DNA from: a virus
Strand: one strand, 5' to 3'
Length of the DNA: 64,000 nt
IMG/VR virus record: IMGVR_UViG_3300030002_000005
Span: 18,066-82,065 of that record
Shown here in pieces: positions 44,368-54,900 of the stretch; the first letter of the stretch is position 1, and every line of letters begins with the position of its first letter. The notes beneath the pieces were generated by a model, which did not search any database, was not told the DNA's origin, and worked only from the letters and a program-made list of their open reading frames with translations. The translations under genes and the position numbers were made by a program.

Positions 44368-46941
44368 ATGGCAGCACCAACACAGTCGGCACAAGCACAA
44401 GCAGCGGCAGCAGCTAGAGCACAGTTAGCAACCCAGCAAAAACAGGCTGTAAAAGATGCTAAACAAGCTCTTGATCTACAAAATCAAGACTTAGCATTGC
44501 TGCAAAATGAATTAAGTCTGCTTAATGGTATATTTAATAGTAGGGATCGAAACGCAAAACAAGCTGAAATTGCTCAAAAAGCACAAGATGCTAGAAATGC
44601 TGCTTTAGATCTTGAGTTAAAAAAACTTGATGCTATTACTAATAAAAGCAGTGTTGCATATACCAATCAATTAAAAAAAGTACAAAGTTTAAAAGAAGAA
44701 AATAAGGAACAAGATGCTTTAATAGAAAAGCAGAAGAAAAGTAATGAATTATACGAAGCCCGTAAAAAGCTTCTCATAGATAACACTAAACTTGAAGCAG
44801 CTTGGATACAAGGCTTGATGCAGTCAGATAAGATCATTAGACAAACCACATTAAACCTCGGCATGTCTGGTTTAAAGGCTGATATGATTAGAACTTCTTT
44901 CGAAAACTCTGCAATGTCTGTTGCCGAAATGGGTGGCGGATTGGAGGACTTACAGTCCGTAATGCAAGGATTTGCTGATGAAACAGGACGTTCCAGAGTA
45001 ATGTCTGAAAAGATGCTCGTTAATATCGTTGCAATAGGTAAAGGAACTGGTTTAGGTGTTGACAATGCCACAAAAATGGCTTCACAGTTTGAGCTAATGG
45101 GTATTGATGCACAAAAAACATATGAAATGACTGATGAATTCGTTCATTCAAGTGAGAAATATGGTATCAACACAACAAAAGCATTAAAAAACGTATCAGA
45201 TAATTTTAAGAAATTAAACCTATATAATTTTAAAGGTGGTGTAAAAGGTATGATGGAAATGTCAGCCTATGCTACAAAAATGAATATCGATTTTAGTCAG
45301 GCTTTTAATGCAATTGACACAGCAAAAACTTTGGAAGGTGCTATTGAACTAGCATCGAATCTACAGATTATGGGTGGCGAATTTGCTAAATCTGATCCTT
45401 TTGAAATGTTATTCCTTTCTCGTAATGATCCTGCAAAATTCACAGAAAAGATTAATGATATGACTAAAGGCGTTGTAACATTTCAAAAACAAGCTGATGG
45501 AACATTTACAAAATTTATATCGCCTGCTGATAGAGATCGTATGGCATCTGTTGAGAAATCATTAGGCTTACAAAATGGCGAATTAACACAGCAGGCTCTT
45601 AGAATGGCTGATATCATGAAAATGCGTAAGAACATGATTGGTTCAGGATTATCTAAAGATGATAAATCAGCTATTGAAGGTGCTGCCATATTTAATTCAA
45701 AAACTGGACAATTTCAGGTTATGGTTGGGACAACTGCTAAAAATATAGCAAATTTAACCGAAAGTGAAGCAAATGCGTTCATACAACAGAAAGCAGCTTT
45801 GGAGCAAAGAGCCAAAGATGCTTTAACATTCGAAGAAGCATTACAAGCTACATTGGCTTCCTTTAAAACATTACTATTACCAATGTTAAGAGGTGTTAAT
45901 GAGGTAATGAAAATAGTTATACCTGTTTTTCAAGACATATCACACGTTATAAAAAGCATTCTTAATAATCCAATTGGTATGGCTGCTTTAAAAATAGCTG
46001 GTGTTTTAACTGCTGCTGCTGTTTTAATTAATGGTGGTGCAACTGCATTATCTAAAGTGGTTTACTATGCATCTGGCAAGCAATTATTTGGAGGAGCTGG
46101 TGCTGGATTTGCAGGTACAATTGGTAATTCAAATAAACCGTCTCTTCCGAAAGGTAGAGGTGCTAGCGTTTTAAATGCTGGAAAAGCTTCTCAAATGGCT
46201 GGTAAAGGTAAGATGATGGCTGGTGCTGGATTTGGTGCAGCCGCTGTGGGCGTAGGTGCTGGAATTGGATTAGCTGCATTTGGAATTTCTAAGTTAGCTG
46301 ATTCAATGGCTAAACTAGATTCCACAAAAATATGGGCATTACCTGCAACGGTATTAGCTATAGGCGGTGCTGCTTTAATGATGTCTCCAGCTATAACTGC
46401 AATGGGCACAGCATTTTCTATAAGTATAGCTGCTATCGGTGCTGCTAGTGCTGCCACAATGCCAGGCCTTCTAGCTTTAGGTGCTACATTTGCTATGATT
46501 GGAGGTGGAATTGGCGCAGCCTCTGCTGGAATTGGCTATTTAGCTAAAGGAATTGCCGATGTGATGAACGCTGGTTCAGGTGGAAATATAAGCCTAGATA
46601 AAGTAAAATTATTATCAGATTCTGCGCCTGCACTTGAAAGAGTTGGGGCAGCATTTAGAGAAATAAACACAGCTATGAGAGGTAGTGCAGACGATTACAC
46701 AGCAATTGCAACAACTGTTGATGCAATCTCTAAAATGAATACTAAGAGTGGATCAGCATTCGCTGAATTGGTAACATTATTAAAAACCCCTCTAAAAGTG
46801 GAATTTGCCGATAAAGAAGTTTCTATGAAAGCAAACATAACGTTGGATATTGACGGAGAAAGATTCACAGCTAAAGCTATCAATATACCTATATTAGTTA
46901 ATAGAATGAAGAGTTATAGTGGCGGAATGATCGGACAATAA
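44368..46941 (+). CDS. Tail tape measure protein
   Basis: 857 residues; sets tail length and is expected to be ejected ahead of DNA. It begins with an Ala/Gln-rich coiled coil (about residues 1-140), continues with helical segments, then has several Ala/Gly-rich hydrophobic stretches (about 535-560, 608-640, 665-730) that look membrane-spanning. It ends with a soluble domain (TLDIDGERFTAKAINIPILV). That architecture and the position after the tail assembly chaperone are diagnostic, although the sequence does not resemble T4 gp29 (590 aa) by eye. Confidence 0.85.
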   Translation: MAAPTQSAQAQAAAAARAQLATQQKQAVKDAKQALDLQNQDLALLQNELSLLNGIFNSRDRNAKQAEIAQKAQDARNAALDLELKKLDAITNKSSVAYTNQLKKVQSLKEENKEQDALIEKQKKSNELYEARKKLLIDNTKLEAAWIQGLMQSDKIIRQTTLNLGMSGLKADMIRTSFENSAMSVAEMGGGLEDLQSVMQGFADETGRSRVMSEKMLVNIVAIGKGTGLGVDNATKMASQFELMGIDAQKTYEMTDEFVHSSEKYGINTTKALKNVSDNFKKLNLYNFKGGVKGMMEMSAYATKMNIDFSQAFNAIDTAKTLEGAIELASNLQIMGGEFAKSDPFEMLFLSRNDPAKFTEKINDMTKGVVTFQKQADGTFTKFISPADRDRMASVEKSLGLQNGELTQQALRMADIMKMRKNMIGSGLSKDDKSAIEGAAIFNSKTGQFQVMVGTTAKNIANLTESEANAFIQQKAALEQRAKDALTFEEALQATLASFKTLLLPMLRGVNEVMKIVIPVFQDISHVIKSILNNPIGMAALKIAGVLTAAAVLINGGATALSKVVYYASGKQLFGGAGAGFAGTIGNSNKPSLPKGRGASVLNAGKASQMAGKGKMMAGAGFGAAAVGVGAGIGLAAFGISKLADSMAKLDSTKIWALPATVLAIGGAALMMSPAITAMGTAFSISIAAIGAASAATMPGLLALGATFAMIGGGIGAASAGIGYLAKGIADVMNAGSGGNISLDKVKLLSDSAPALERVGAAFREINTAMRGSADDYTAIATTVDAISKMNTKSGSAFAELVTLLKTPLKVEFADKEVSMKANITLDIDGERFTAKAINIPILVNRMKSYSGGMIGQ

Positions 46942-46953
46942 TATTAATAAAAG

Positions 46954-46961
46954 TATTTATA
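46954..46961 (+). promoter_or_regulatory. Late promoter box for fibre genes
   Basis: TATTTATA, 13 nt before ATG 46975. Confidence 0.6.
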
Positions 46962-46974
46962 TAATAAACGTAAC

Positions 46975-48063
46975 ATGACAAATTTTAATTCGAGACCAAT
47001 ATTATCAGATATACAATTTAGACAAGATACCAATGATGACTTAAGACTATCAGGATCAACTCATTTTGATAAAGTCGGCGGTGTATCTATAACACATGGC
47101 GACGGTGTGGATATTCCAATAATATTAACAGGTGGGACTAACGGTGATACTTTAAAATATCAGGATGGGGCTATAAAAATAGTAGCTTTAACTCCAGATG
47201 AATTACCCCTGTTAACCGAAGATGTTACGGCAAATATTGAGGTCGGTGGAATATGGGCACAAAGATTAATTAGTGGCGGAACAAGTTTAACACAATTTGT
47301 TAAGAAATTACTTGTAACAACATTTTACCCAACATACTCAGACCCAACATTTTCATTTACGTCTAATTATAATGGTAATAATGTTGAGTCTGGCACACAT
47401 TTGGATACCGTATTAATATATACATATAATAGAGGCACTATCAACGGAAACTTATCTGGAGGCATTTGGAATCCATCATTATCACAAAATCCTAGAGGCG
47501 GTGCTGCAATACTATATACTATTGACGGAACAGCAAACGGAACAGCAAATACTTTAACTAGAACAGCTAGACTTATAGATGACGGATCGAACAATTTTAA
47601 TGCTTCTGTTACATATGATATTGGCGCACAACCTTTAGATTCATATGGACAGCCTTCTGACCCAAATCATGATAATATTCCAGATGTACCATACCCAGCT
47701 GGAACAGATTCAAAATCAACGACAATAGTTGGGAGAAGAAAAACATTCTACGGCGTATCGAGTCCAGCTAACACAAGTGCTGCAATCAGATCATTAACAA
47801 GCAGTTTCAGTACGACAACATTTACTATAAATATTCCTATTGGCGCAACAAATGTTGTCTTTGCATATAAAAATACATTAACTGATGTTACAAGTGTTAA
47901 ATATGTTGAAGGTCTTAATGCAGAGGTAAAGGGAATTTTTACAAAATTAGCGGATATAGCTGTTGAAGGTGCTGAAGGCTATGCAACAACAAATTATAAA
48001 TTATACATGTATACGCCAGCAGTTCCATTTTCAGCTACGGCAACATATAACGTAACAATATAA
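46975..48063 (+). CDS. Tail fibre-type virion protein
   Basis: 362 residues, Gly/Thr/Asn-rich, beta-structured. Repeating immunoglobulin-like turns (PTYSDPTFSFTSNYNGNNVE) and a long strand pattern up to the C terminus fit tail fibre or adhesin shaft proteins of Bacteroidota phages. It starts the fibre cluster and is followed after 4 nt by the S74-chaperone fibre gene. Confidence 0.7.
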   Translation: MTNFNSRPILSDIQFRQDTNDDLRLSGSTHFDKVGGVSITHGDGVDIPIILTGGTNGDTLKYQDGAIKIVALTPDELPLLTEDVTANIEVGGIWAQRLISGGTSLTQFVKKLLVTTFYPTYSDPTFSFTSNYNGNNVESGTHLDTVLIYTYNRGTINGNLSGGIWNPSLSQNPRGGAAILYTIDGTANGTANTLTRTARLIDDGSNNFNASVTYDIGAQPLDSYGQPSDPNHDNIPDVPYPAGTDSKSTTIVGRRKTFYGVSSPANTSAAIRSLTSSFSTTTFTINIPIGATNVVFAYKNTLTDVTSVKYVEGLNAEVKGIFTKLADIAVEGAEGYATTNYKLYMYTPAVPFSATATYNVTI

Positions 48064-48067
48064 AATT

Positions 48068-50083
48068 ATGGCAGAATTAATATTTCCATTACAATTTAAA
48101 AGACAGTACTCAGATTCTCTTGATCCAGATTCTGTATTTGACACTGCAAGTGCATTAACTACATATTTAACAAATCCGTTAAGATATGCTGGTCAAATAG
48201 TGGCGTGTACCGAAACAGAATCAAGAATATATACATTAAATGCTGCAAGATCAGCATGGATTGAAATAGGAGGTTTAGGATATGTTCCTGAAAATGTCTC
48301 TAACAAGGAAAATGCCACAATCGACACATCCACAATAAAATATCCGACAGTTAATCTGTTAAGATATGGTTTAAGTCTAAAACAAGATATTACAACAGGA
48401 TTAACATCTATATTAGTAGCATCATCAACAGGAACAGCAGGTTTTTTAAAAAAGACGGCAACTGACACATGGACAATTGATACAGCAACTTATTTAACTG
48501 GTAATCAATCAATATCATTATCTGGTGAAGCGACTGGAACTGGCGCAACCTCAATATCAGTTACATTAGATAATTCAGCAGTAATAGGTAAATACTTAAC
48601 AGGATTAAACACTGTTGGCGGCGGATCAATATCATCATCAGATTCAATTTTATCGGCATTCGGTAAAGTTCAGAATCAATTAACGGCTTTACTTGGAGGA
48701 GTTTCGTTTCAAGGTACTTGGAATGCTAATACGAATTCACCTACTTTAGCTAGCGGTGTTGGTACTAAAGGATATTATTATATTGTTTCAGCATCAGGCG
48801 TAACAAATTTAGATGGTATATTCGATTGGAAAATAAGCGACTGGGTAATTTTTGACGGAGCATCTTGGAGAAAAGTTGATAATACTGATGCAGTTGCTTC
48901 TGTTAATGGTTTTATGGGTGCAGTTTCACTAACAACTGATAATATACCAGAAGGCGTTAATAAATATTTTTCAACTAGTTTAGCAAGAGGTGTTTTCTCA
49001 TCTGGTACTGGAATTAATTATGTATCATCAACAGGTGTAATTAATTGTACTATAACTCAATATACGGATACTTCTGCTAGATCGGCAATTAGTTTAACAA
49101 CAACTGGTAACTCTGGTGCTTCTACGTATAATACGTCATCAGGTGCTTTAAATGTTCCAAATTATACATTAGTAGGCTTAGGTGGTGAAGTCGCTGGAAC
49201 AGCCGCTGGTATTATGTCGTCGCACACATCAACATATAATCATGCAAATATAGCAAATGGTCAAACAGCTTATGGATGGGGAAATCATGCTGGGTTATAT
49301 TTATTATTAACTGGCGGTAACGTATCAGGGCCTGTATCTATTACAACTGGTAATATGACATCATTAAATATTACGTCAGGTGGCGGAGTTGCTGTTTCAG
49401 CATATTCTATGGGCGTAGATAGTTATGGTGTTGCTGGTATGTCTGATAATATACCACTTATAGGTATTAATTTAAATCTAAACACAACAGGTGTAAAAAG
49501 AACCATTATAATAGATTCTGATCATGCTCACATATTAGGTGTAACCGCTGGATATGGACTTTCTATAGAATGGAGAATGCCTTATTTAGGCACATCTGGA
49601 TTAGGTATTAATTCTGGTAACATTGCTAATATGCTCTCAGATGTGACATTAGGTGCTGAATCATCTAAATATTCATTTTCTTTAAGAAGTGCTGGCTCAA
49701 TTATTGAAAGAATGACATTGGCACATAACGGTGATTTATGGACAGCAGGTTCAGGAACATTTGCAGGTGGTGGCTTTAACTCATTAAGATTAATGAAAAA
49801 TTTAAATGATGACTGGAATGGGTCTGCTAGCGATGCTATAAGTCAATTTAAATTAAGGGATTTTTATTATAAATCAAGACCTACAACTGATAGAACATTA
49901 GGATTTATTATTGATGAAGTGCCTGAGAGTGTTAGAGAATATTTCTTAATGGGCGAAAATAATGATGCTATTAATCAATATACTATGATGGGTATGAGTT
50001 TTAAAGCGCATCAGGAAGAAAAAATTGAAATTAATGCATTAAAATTAAGAATTATAGCATTAGAAGCAATTATAAATAAATAA
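48068..50083 (+). CDS. Tail fibre with C-terminal intramolecular chaperone (peptidase S74-like)
   Basis: 671 residues. The shaft (about 60-560) is Ser/Gly/Thr-rich with trimer-forming patterns. From about residue 567 the S74 endosialidase-type chaperone begins: FNSLRLMKNLNDDW holds the Ser-x3-Lys dyad position, followed by RDFYYKSR and LGFIIDEVPESVREY, the usual GF-x-(A/I)-x-(E/Q)-V segment. The end is a short coiled coil (INALKLRIIALEAII). S74 domains trimerise the fibre and then cut themselves off. Confidence 0.85.
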   Translation: MAELIFPLQFKRQYSDSLDPDSVFDTASALTTYLTNPLRYAGQIVACTETESRIYTLNAARSAWIEIGGLGYVPENVSNKENATIDTSTIKYPTVNLLRYGLSLKQDITTGLTSILVASSTGTAGFLKKTATDTWTIDTATYLTGNQSISLSGEATGTGATSISVTLDNSAVIGKYLTGLNTVGGGSISSSDSILSAFGKVQNQLTALLGGVSFQGTWNANTNSPTLASGVGTKGYYYIVSASGVTNLDGIFDWKISDWVIFDGASWRKVDNTDAVASVNGFMGAVSLTTDNIPEGVNKYFSTSLARGVFSSGTGINYVSSTGVINCTITQYTDTSARSAISLTTTGNSGASTYNTSSGALNVPNYTLVGLGGEVAGTAAGIMSSHTSTYNHANIANGQTAYGWGNHAGLYLLLTGGNVSGPVSITTGNMTSLNITSGGGVAVSAYSMGVDSYGVAGMSDNIPLIGINLNLNTTGVKRTIIIDSDHAHILGVTAGYGLSIEWRMPYLGTSGLGINSGNIANMLSDVTLGAESSKYSFSLRSAGSIIERMTLAHNGDLWTAGSGTFAGGGFNSLRLMKNLNDDWNGSASDAISQFKLRDFYYKSRPTTDRTLGFIIDEVPESVREYFLMGENNDAINQYTMMGMSFKAHQEEKIEINALKLRIIALEAIINK

Positions 50084-50085
50084 TT

Positions 50086-50346
50086 ATGACTTGGGGAAGC
50101 TTAGCTGATAATCAATTTGTATCATTTACAAATGCACAGGGTAGTGGTATTACGCAATTAATAGCATTACCTACTTCAAATCAATTTATGACGAAACAGA
50201 ATTGTATTGATTATTTAAATATAGATGCTTCGTTTTTAGCAACTTATGCTTTAAATCAATGGGTTGTAAAAAATTCGATCATTTCTAGTGGCGGCGGATC
50301 AATTATTTGTAATGTAATTGTAAATGTGCTTGAAATAACATATTAA
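50086..50346 (+). CDS. Small fibre-cluster protein
   Basis: 86 residues between the S74 fibre gene and the adhesin gene (gaps of 2 nt each side). Contains two Cys and a Ser/Gly turn (SIISSGGGSIICN). No family recognised; probably a fibre accessory or part of the receptor-binding tip. Confidence 0.68.
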   Translation: MTWGSLADNQFVSFTNAQGSGITQLIALPTSNQFMTKQNCIDYLNIDASFLATYALNQWVVKNSIISSGGGSIICNVIVNVLEITY

Positions 50347-50348
50347 AA

Positions 50349-51557
50349 ATGGGAATAATTAGATACGAATTAGTAGACGGATATTTACCAATGACAGTTA
50401 GTTTAATTGGGAGTGGAGCACCTGATCAGGTGCATGCCTCATACGGTCAATATGCCTTTACAGGTATAACAATGGCAAATACATTGTTGATAACAGATAA
50501 TGAAGGATGTGTTAAATCCATAGATGTTACTAAATGTGTAAGTTGTCCAGATGGTTATACTTCTGTTGTTGGCGGATGTGAAAAGACGGAAACTATTGCG
50601 CCAACTAATCCCACAGACCCTAGAAATTTGGTTAAAAGTACTAACATAAGATATGGCACAACTGGAACAGTCGTTTTTAGTGGCGGATGGAATTATAATG
50701 GTACAGGTACAGCTTTCAATCATTATACAAGCGGATCATTTTGGATAAATCCTATTATAAGCGGCGGAAACGGCGATACAATTCATGGTATAATGAATAC
50801 AAACGCTGTATGGTCTTCATTAACATTAGACAATCAATATATTGGATTTCCAATATATTTCACAACAGTTGTTGAGAAAACATATTATGTTGGGGTAGGA
50901 TGCGATAATATTGCTGAAATTAAATTAGATGGCGTATCTATATTAATGCAAGATACCGCAGCTCTTTATGCGATGTTTACAGCTAATGGATGGACTATAC
51001 CAAATGCAGGCGAAAGTAGTTTTAGACTATGGTATATATATCCAGTATTAATGTCGGCAGGTAATCATATAATTGAACTAATTGGACATAATACTGTTAG
51101 TGCTGCTGCTGTGGGATTAGACATTTATGATATGACTGAACATGATTTAATGAATTGTACAAGCTATGCCGACATGGGTACAAATCTTATATTTAGCAGT
51201 AAAGACGAGGTTGGTCAACCAGTTTTAATTGGTGATCATGGTCAGGGATACACTTGTAGTACTGGATATGTCTTAGGTAATCCTTCTGGAACACCCACAT
51301 GCTATAAGTTCACAACATTAGCCTGCGGTGAACCTTTAACAACTACAAATTTAATAAATTATTGGTATGAATTGGATCGTTGTAGTGATGGCTCAACATA
51401 TTACGCAGGCCCTTATACTGGAATTCAGGTATTTGGTGCGGGATATCGTGTTGAGGGTGCTACTGGAGTATTTTATACAGTTACAACAACTACATATGTT
51501 GATCCTATAACCGTTTTAGACGGAATAACTTCGACAGGATTTTATGGATGTCCATAA
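50349..51557 (+). CDS. Cysteine-rich putative receptor-binding protein
   Basis: 402 residues with about a dozen Cys in three clusters (VTKCVSCPDGYTSVVGGCEK near residue 60, then two in the C-terminal third). The middle (about 185-260) resembles a PA14/carbohydrate-binding jelly roll: YYVGVGCDNIAEIKLDG, and LMSAGNHIIELIGHN, the 'aG-h-i-l-G' strand. Such proteins at the end of a fibre operon usually bind host surface glycans. Exact family not certain. A strong terminator follows. Confidence 0.7.
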   Translation: MGIIRYELVDGYLPMTVSLIGSGAPDQVHASYGQYAFTGITMANTLLITDNEGCVKSIDVTKCVSCPDGYTSVVGGCEKTETIAPTNPTDPRNLVKSTNIRYGTTGTVVFSGGWNYNGTGTAFNHYTSGSFWINPIISGGNGDTIHGIMNTNAVWSSLTLDNQYIGFPIYFTTVVEKTYYVGVGCDNIAEIKLDGVSILMQDTAALYAMFTANGWTIPNAGESSFRLWYIYPVLMSAGNHIIELIGHNTVSAAAVGLDIYDMTEHDLMNCTSYADMGTNLIFSSKDEVGQPVLIGDHGQGYTCSTGYVLGNPSGTPTCYKFTTLACGEPLTTTNLINYWYELDRCSDGSTYYAGPYTGIQVFGAGYRVEGATGVFYTVTTTTYVDPITVLDGITSTGFYGCP

Positions 51558-51560
51558 ATA

Positions 51561-51598
51561 AATAAAATGCTTATAATTAGATTTATAAGCATTTTATT
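51561..51598 (+). terminator. Terminator of fibre operon
   Basis: 16-bp perfect stem (core AAAATGCTTATAA / TTATAAGCATTTT) with a 6-nt loop, ending in T-rich sequence. Confidence 0.88.
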
Positions 51599-51601
51599 TT
51601 T

Positions 51602-51651
51602 AAATTCACTTGCTAATATAGATTATTATTAGTACCTTCGCAAGTGAATTT
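51602..51651 (+). promoter_or_regulatory. Promoter-like site inside an inverted repeat
   Basis: Arms AAATTCACTTGC (51602-51613) and GCAAGTGAATTT (51640-51651) are perfect complements around 26 nt. The left arm contains TTG (51610-51612). A 20-bp spacer leads to TACCTTCG (51633-51640), one base from the TAnnTTTG consensus, touching the right arm. It could be a repressible promoter or a second hairpin of the fibre terminator. Confidence 0.45.
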
Positions 51652-51729
51652 AAAAGTTTATTTATTGATGCTTGAAAATAATTATATAATATTTGAAAAA
51701 TTTATGATGATAATGTCAAAAATTCTTTG

Positions 51730-51842
51730 TAACTTTGCCGAGTCTTTCATTTTTATCCTCATCGATAAGACAAACGAAAAAACAAAATCCTCTTTTTCAG
51801 ATTTTCAACCGTGAAAACAAACTTCCAAATATTTGTTTTTTT
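51730..51842 (+). ncRNA. Candidate small noncoding transcript
   Basis: TAACTTTG (51730-51737) matches the host -7 box, although no good -33 TTG lies 19-20 bp upstream. About 80 nt later AAAACAAA / TTTGTTTT (51814-51839) with a T-run to 51842 forms an A/U-rich terminator-like hairpin. Between them AAAATC/GATTTT and TTTTC/GAAAA can pair, the latter competing with the last hairpin. No open frame of note exists here. The rest of the 51843-51946 gap shows nothing else clear. Confidence 0.3.
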
Positions 51843-51946
51843 AACTTTTCAAATTAAAAAGAAACATTTAAATGTTGGGTTAGTTATGTCATCATCTGTT
51901 TCTCCGAAACAATGATTTCAATTGGGTTGAAATAATTTTCAATTAG

Positions 51947-51954
51947 TATTTATA
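51947..51954 (+). promoter_or_regulatory. Late promoter box
   Basis: TATTTATA in AGTATTTATATAAAAT, 15 nt before ATG 51970. Confidence 0.62.
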
Positions 51955-51969
51955 TAAAATAAATGATTA

Positions 51970-54900
51970 ATGGAAAATGATTTAAATAAATCAAGGTTAT
52001 TGACTTCAACAGAGGAATTAAGAACTACACTTCAAACAAGAAGTCTGTATTCCCCTAACAATCAATATCCATTAGATAATGCTTCAAGCATAACCAAAAT
52101 AGTTAATTCAATAGACAGTGTAGTAAGCACATTAATGCCTTACAGCTCATTTGACCTATCCAATACTGTAATTGGAAGACTTATATCAACTAAGACTCCA
52201 ATCGTCGAAATAGGACTAGCTATGCTCGGCAAACAGCTTGCATATAACTTTCAAGCAAATGCTTCTTTAATGGTATTAAAGGAAATTCCAAAGATCAGTG
52301 TAATGAATTTATTTGACGGAAATAAGGACACTAAATTCGTCACCAAGAAATTCAATTATAGTATTACAAAGAAAGAAAGTCCTTCTAGTTTTATAAATTT
52401 TGTTAATGATTTAACAGGTTCTTATTCTGTTAAAGAAAGTCCGTTCAGTAAATCTTCAACATTAGACGATTATATAGCCAATACAGGCTCAGGGCAAATT
52501 AATTTGCTTTATAAAAATTTGAATAAGAACATTTATATAAATGATAAATTATTTCAAAACGCTAAAGACGAAAATACTAAAACACAGCTAGCAAAGCATA
52601 ATCAATATAATTTTTCGGATAAGTATTTCAACAGGTATCCAAGTTTTCAAACAAATTCTGCTATTGAGGCAAGTATTAATACTGGTCTTGAAGCAGTTAA
52701 TAATGAGAGGGATAAAAATGTTAGTCATGAATATGGTGAAAAAATAGAATATTTTGGAGACACTATTAAGACTATACCTGATAATGAGGGTATAAACCCT
52801 TGGATTAACACTGATGATGGCTTCAATAAGAATACTTCAATTGTATGGGGTGATGATAACACCTCTAAAGGCTATCTCGGTGACTTTGGTGTTCAAACAG
52901 GCTTATTGGATTACACTAAAAATTTAATGAATGTTGCCAATGGAGATATAATTAATATTAATCGTAAAATATTTGTAGATAATAAGGGTAAATCTATGTT
53001 TAATGGATCAGGAGTATATGAATCATCATCCGATTCAATTATAGGTGTTTCATCTGGTTTAAGACAGCATACGATGCTTGACCAATATGATCGATATGCA
53101 AAAGCTATCCGTTATAATGGTAATGTTAAATATAACGGAAATCCTAATTCAACCATCTATAAAACGGTTATGCCAAAGATTCATCCAATAAATGACGATG
53201 ACGGATCTGTAAATAATAAGAATTTAATGTTTTCATTGGAGAATTTGGCATATAAGGTAATACCCGAAAGCGGATTATGCGAAGACGGTAGCTGGATTCC
53301 AAAATCTGAAATAGGTTCGTATCCATACTATGGCAGACTTATGTGGTTTCCGCCTTATGATATTCAGTTTAATGAAACGACTGCTTCAAAATTCGTGTCA
53401 ACGCAAATGCTTGGTAGAAATGAACCAATATATTCATACACAGGTTCTGAAAGAAGTGGAACTCTCACATTTACATTATTGGTCGATTATCCACAGCAAC
53501 TAAACGATAAAAAATTTAGAGGTGCTGATAAGCATAAAGCAATTGCCGAATTTTTTGCATTTGGAATGAATGACACAAATCCAGATTCCGTTATACAAAA
53601 AGACTATCAGGCAAAAATTAATGAGTTACAACTCGAAATAGATTCCTTTAAACTTCCTATACAGTATCCACCAGAGATTTCATCTACGGATACTATATCA
53701 ATGTCCTTTATGAATAATTACCCAAATACAGGTAATGTTCAGTCTGTATTTCAAGACATGTACACAAAGGGTTACGAGGTATTTCAAGGAATGAATACTG
53801 CTGATGAAAATGGTAGTGATGGACTTAATACAGGTATATATGATGTTAGTGGTATTGTCCCTAATTATGAAAGTGGTGGCTTTATGAATACAAAACTATA
53901 CGATAATATGTATAGTTTTACAGGCTCATGTGCTTTAAACACGTTTCTGATTAACAATTTTTCAAATGTTGAAAATCGTAAATACTATAGCATTAATTTG
54001 GTAGGCACAACAACGGCTTTATATTTAGCTAAAGAAGGCTTAATATATAATAAAGCATTAAGCCAGAGAAGGGTCGATGCAGCCAAAGCATTTATAGATG
54101 CTAGAATGTTGGCTTTATTCGGAACAGATGCTAAAGTAACTTATAAACTAAATGCTAAAGGTATTGTAGATGATCTATATAACACACCAGCCACAATTAA
54201 TGAGCTTGGTGCTAAATTGGAAAGACAGGTTGTGGTAACTTTAATAAAGAATGCTATTACTGAGCCACGTAAGACACGAACATTAAATTCAGACGAAAAA
54301 AGACGTTTAGCAATATTGCAAGCCGATTTAGATCGATATGTTCTTCTTCAAAATAAAAAAAGCACTGCCGATGACAAATATTCAAAAGTGTATACTGAAA
54401 GAAAGCCTGTCGAAAATAGAACAGATGGTAAAATATCAACTGGATCAAAAACTATTAGCGATAATTATTATAGCCCTTGCTTTCATTCTCAGACACCAGA
54501 AGATTTTCATAGACGATTAACATTCTTACAGCAATGTATGAGACAGGGAGAACCGCAGCACACACAATCTGGTAATGATATCAGAAATTCTATATTCGGA
54601 AGACAGCCTATTCTTATTTTAAGACTTGGTGATTTTATTAACAGTAAAATAATTCCAGAGAATTTAACAATTGACTATAATGATATGCCTTGGGATATGA
54701 ATCCAGAAGGAATGGGTATGCAATATTTAATGTGTAAGGTCACACTACAAATTAAAATCATTGGTGGTCAATCATTAAAAGGGCCTATCGATGTACTACA
54801 AAATGCTTTATCTATGAATTACTATGCAAATTCAACGTTCACCGATAAAGATATTTACATAAAGCCGTCACAAGTTGAACATGATCAATATAGTATAAAA

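Noticed and set aside
51602-51651. CRISPR-like repeat
   Set aside because: Only one inverted pair, no spaced direct repeats and no cas genes.
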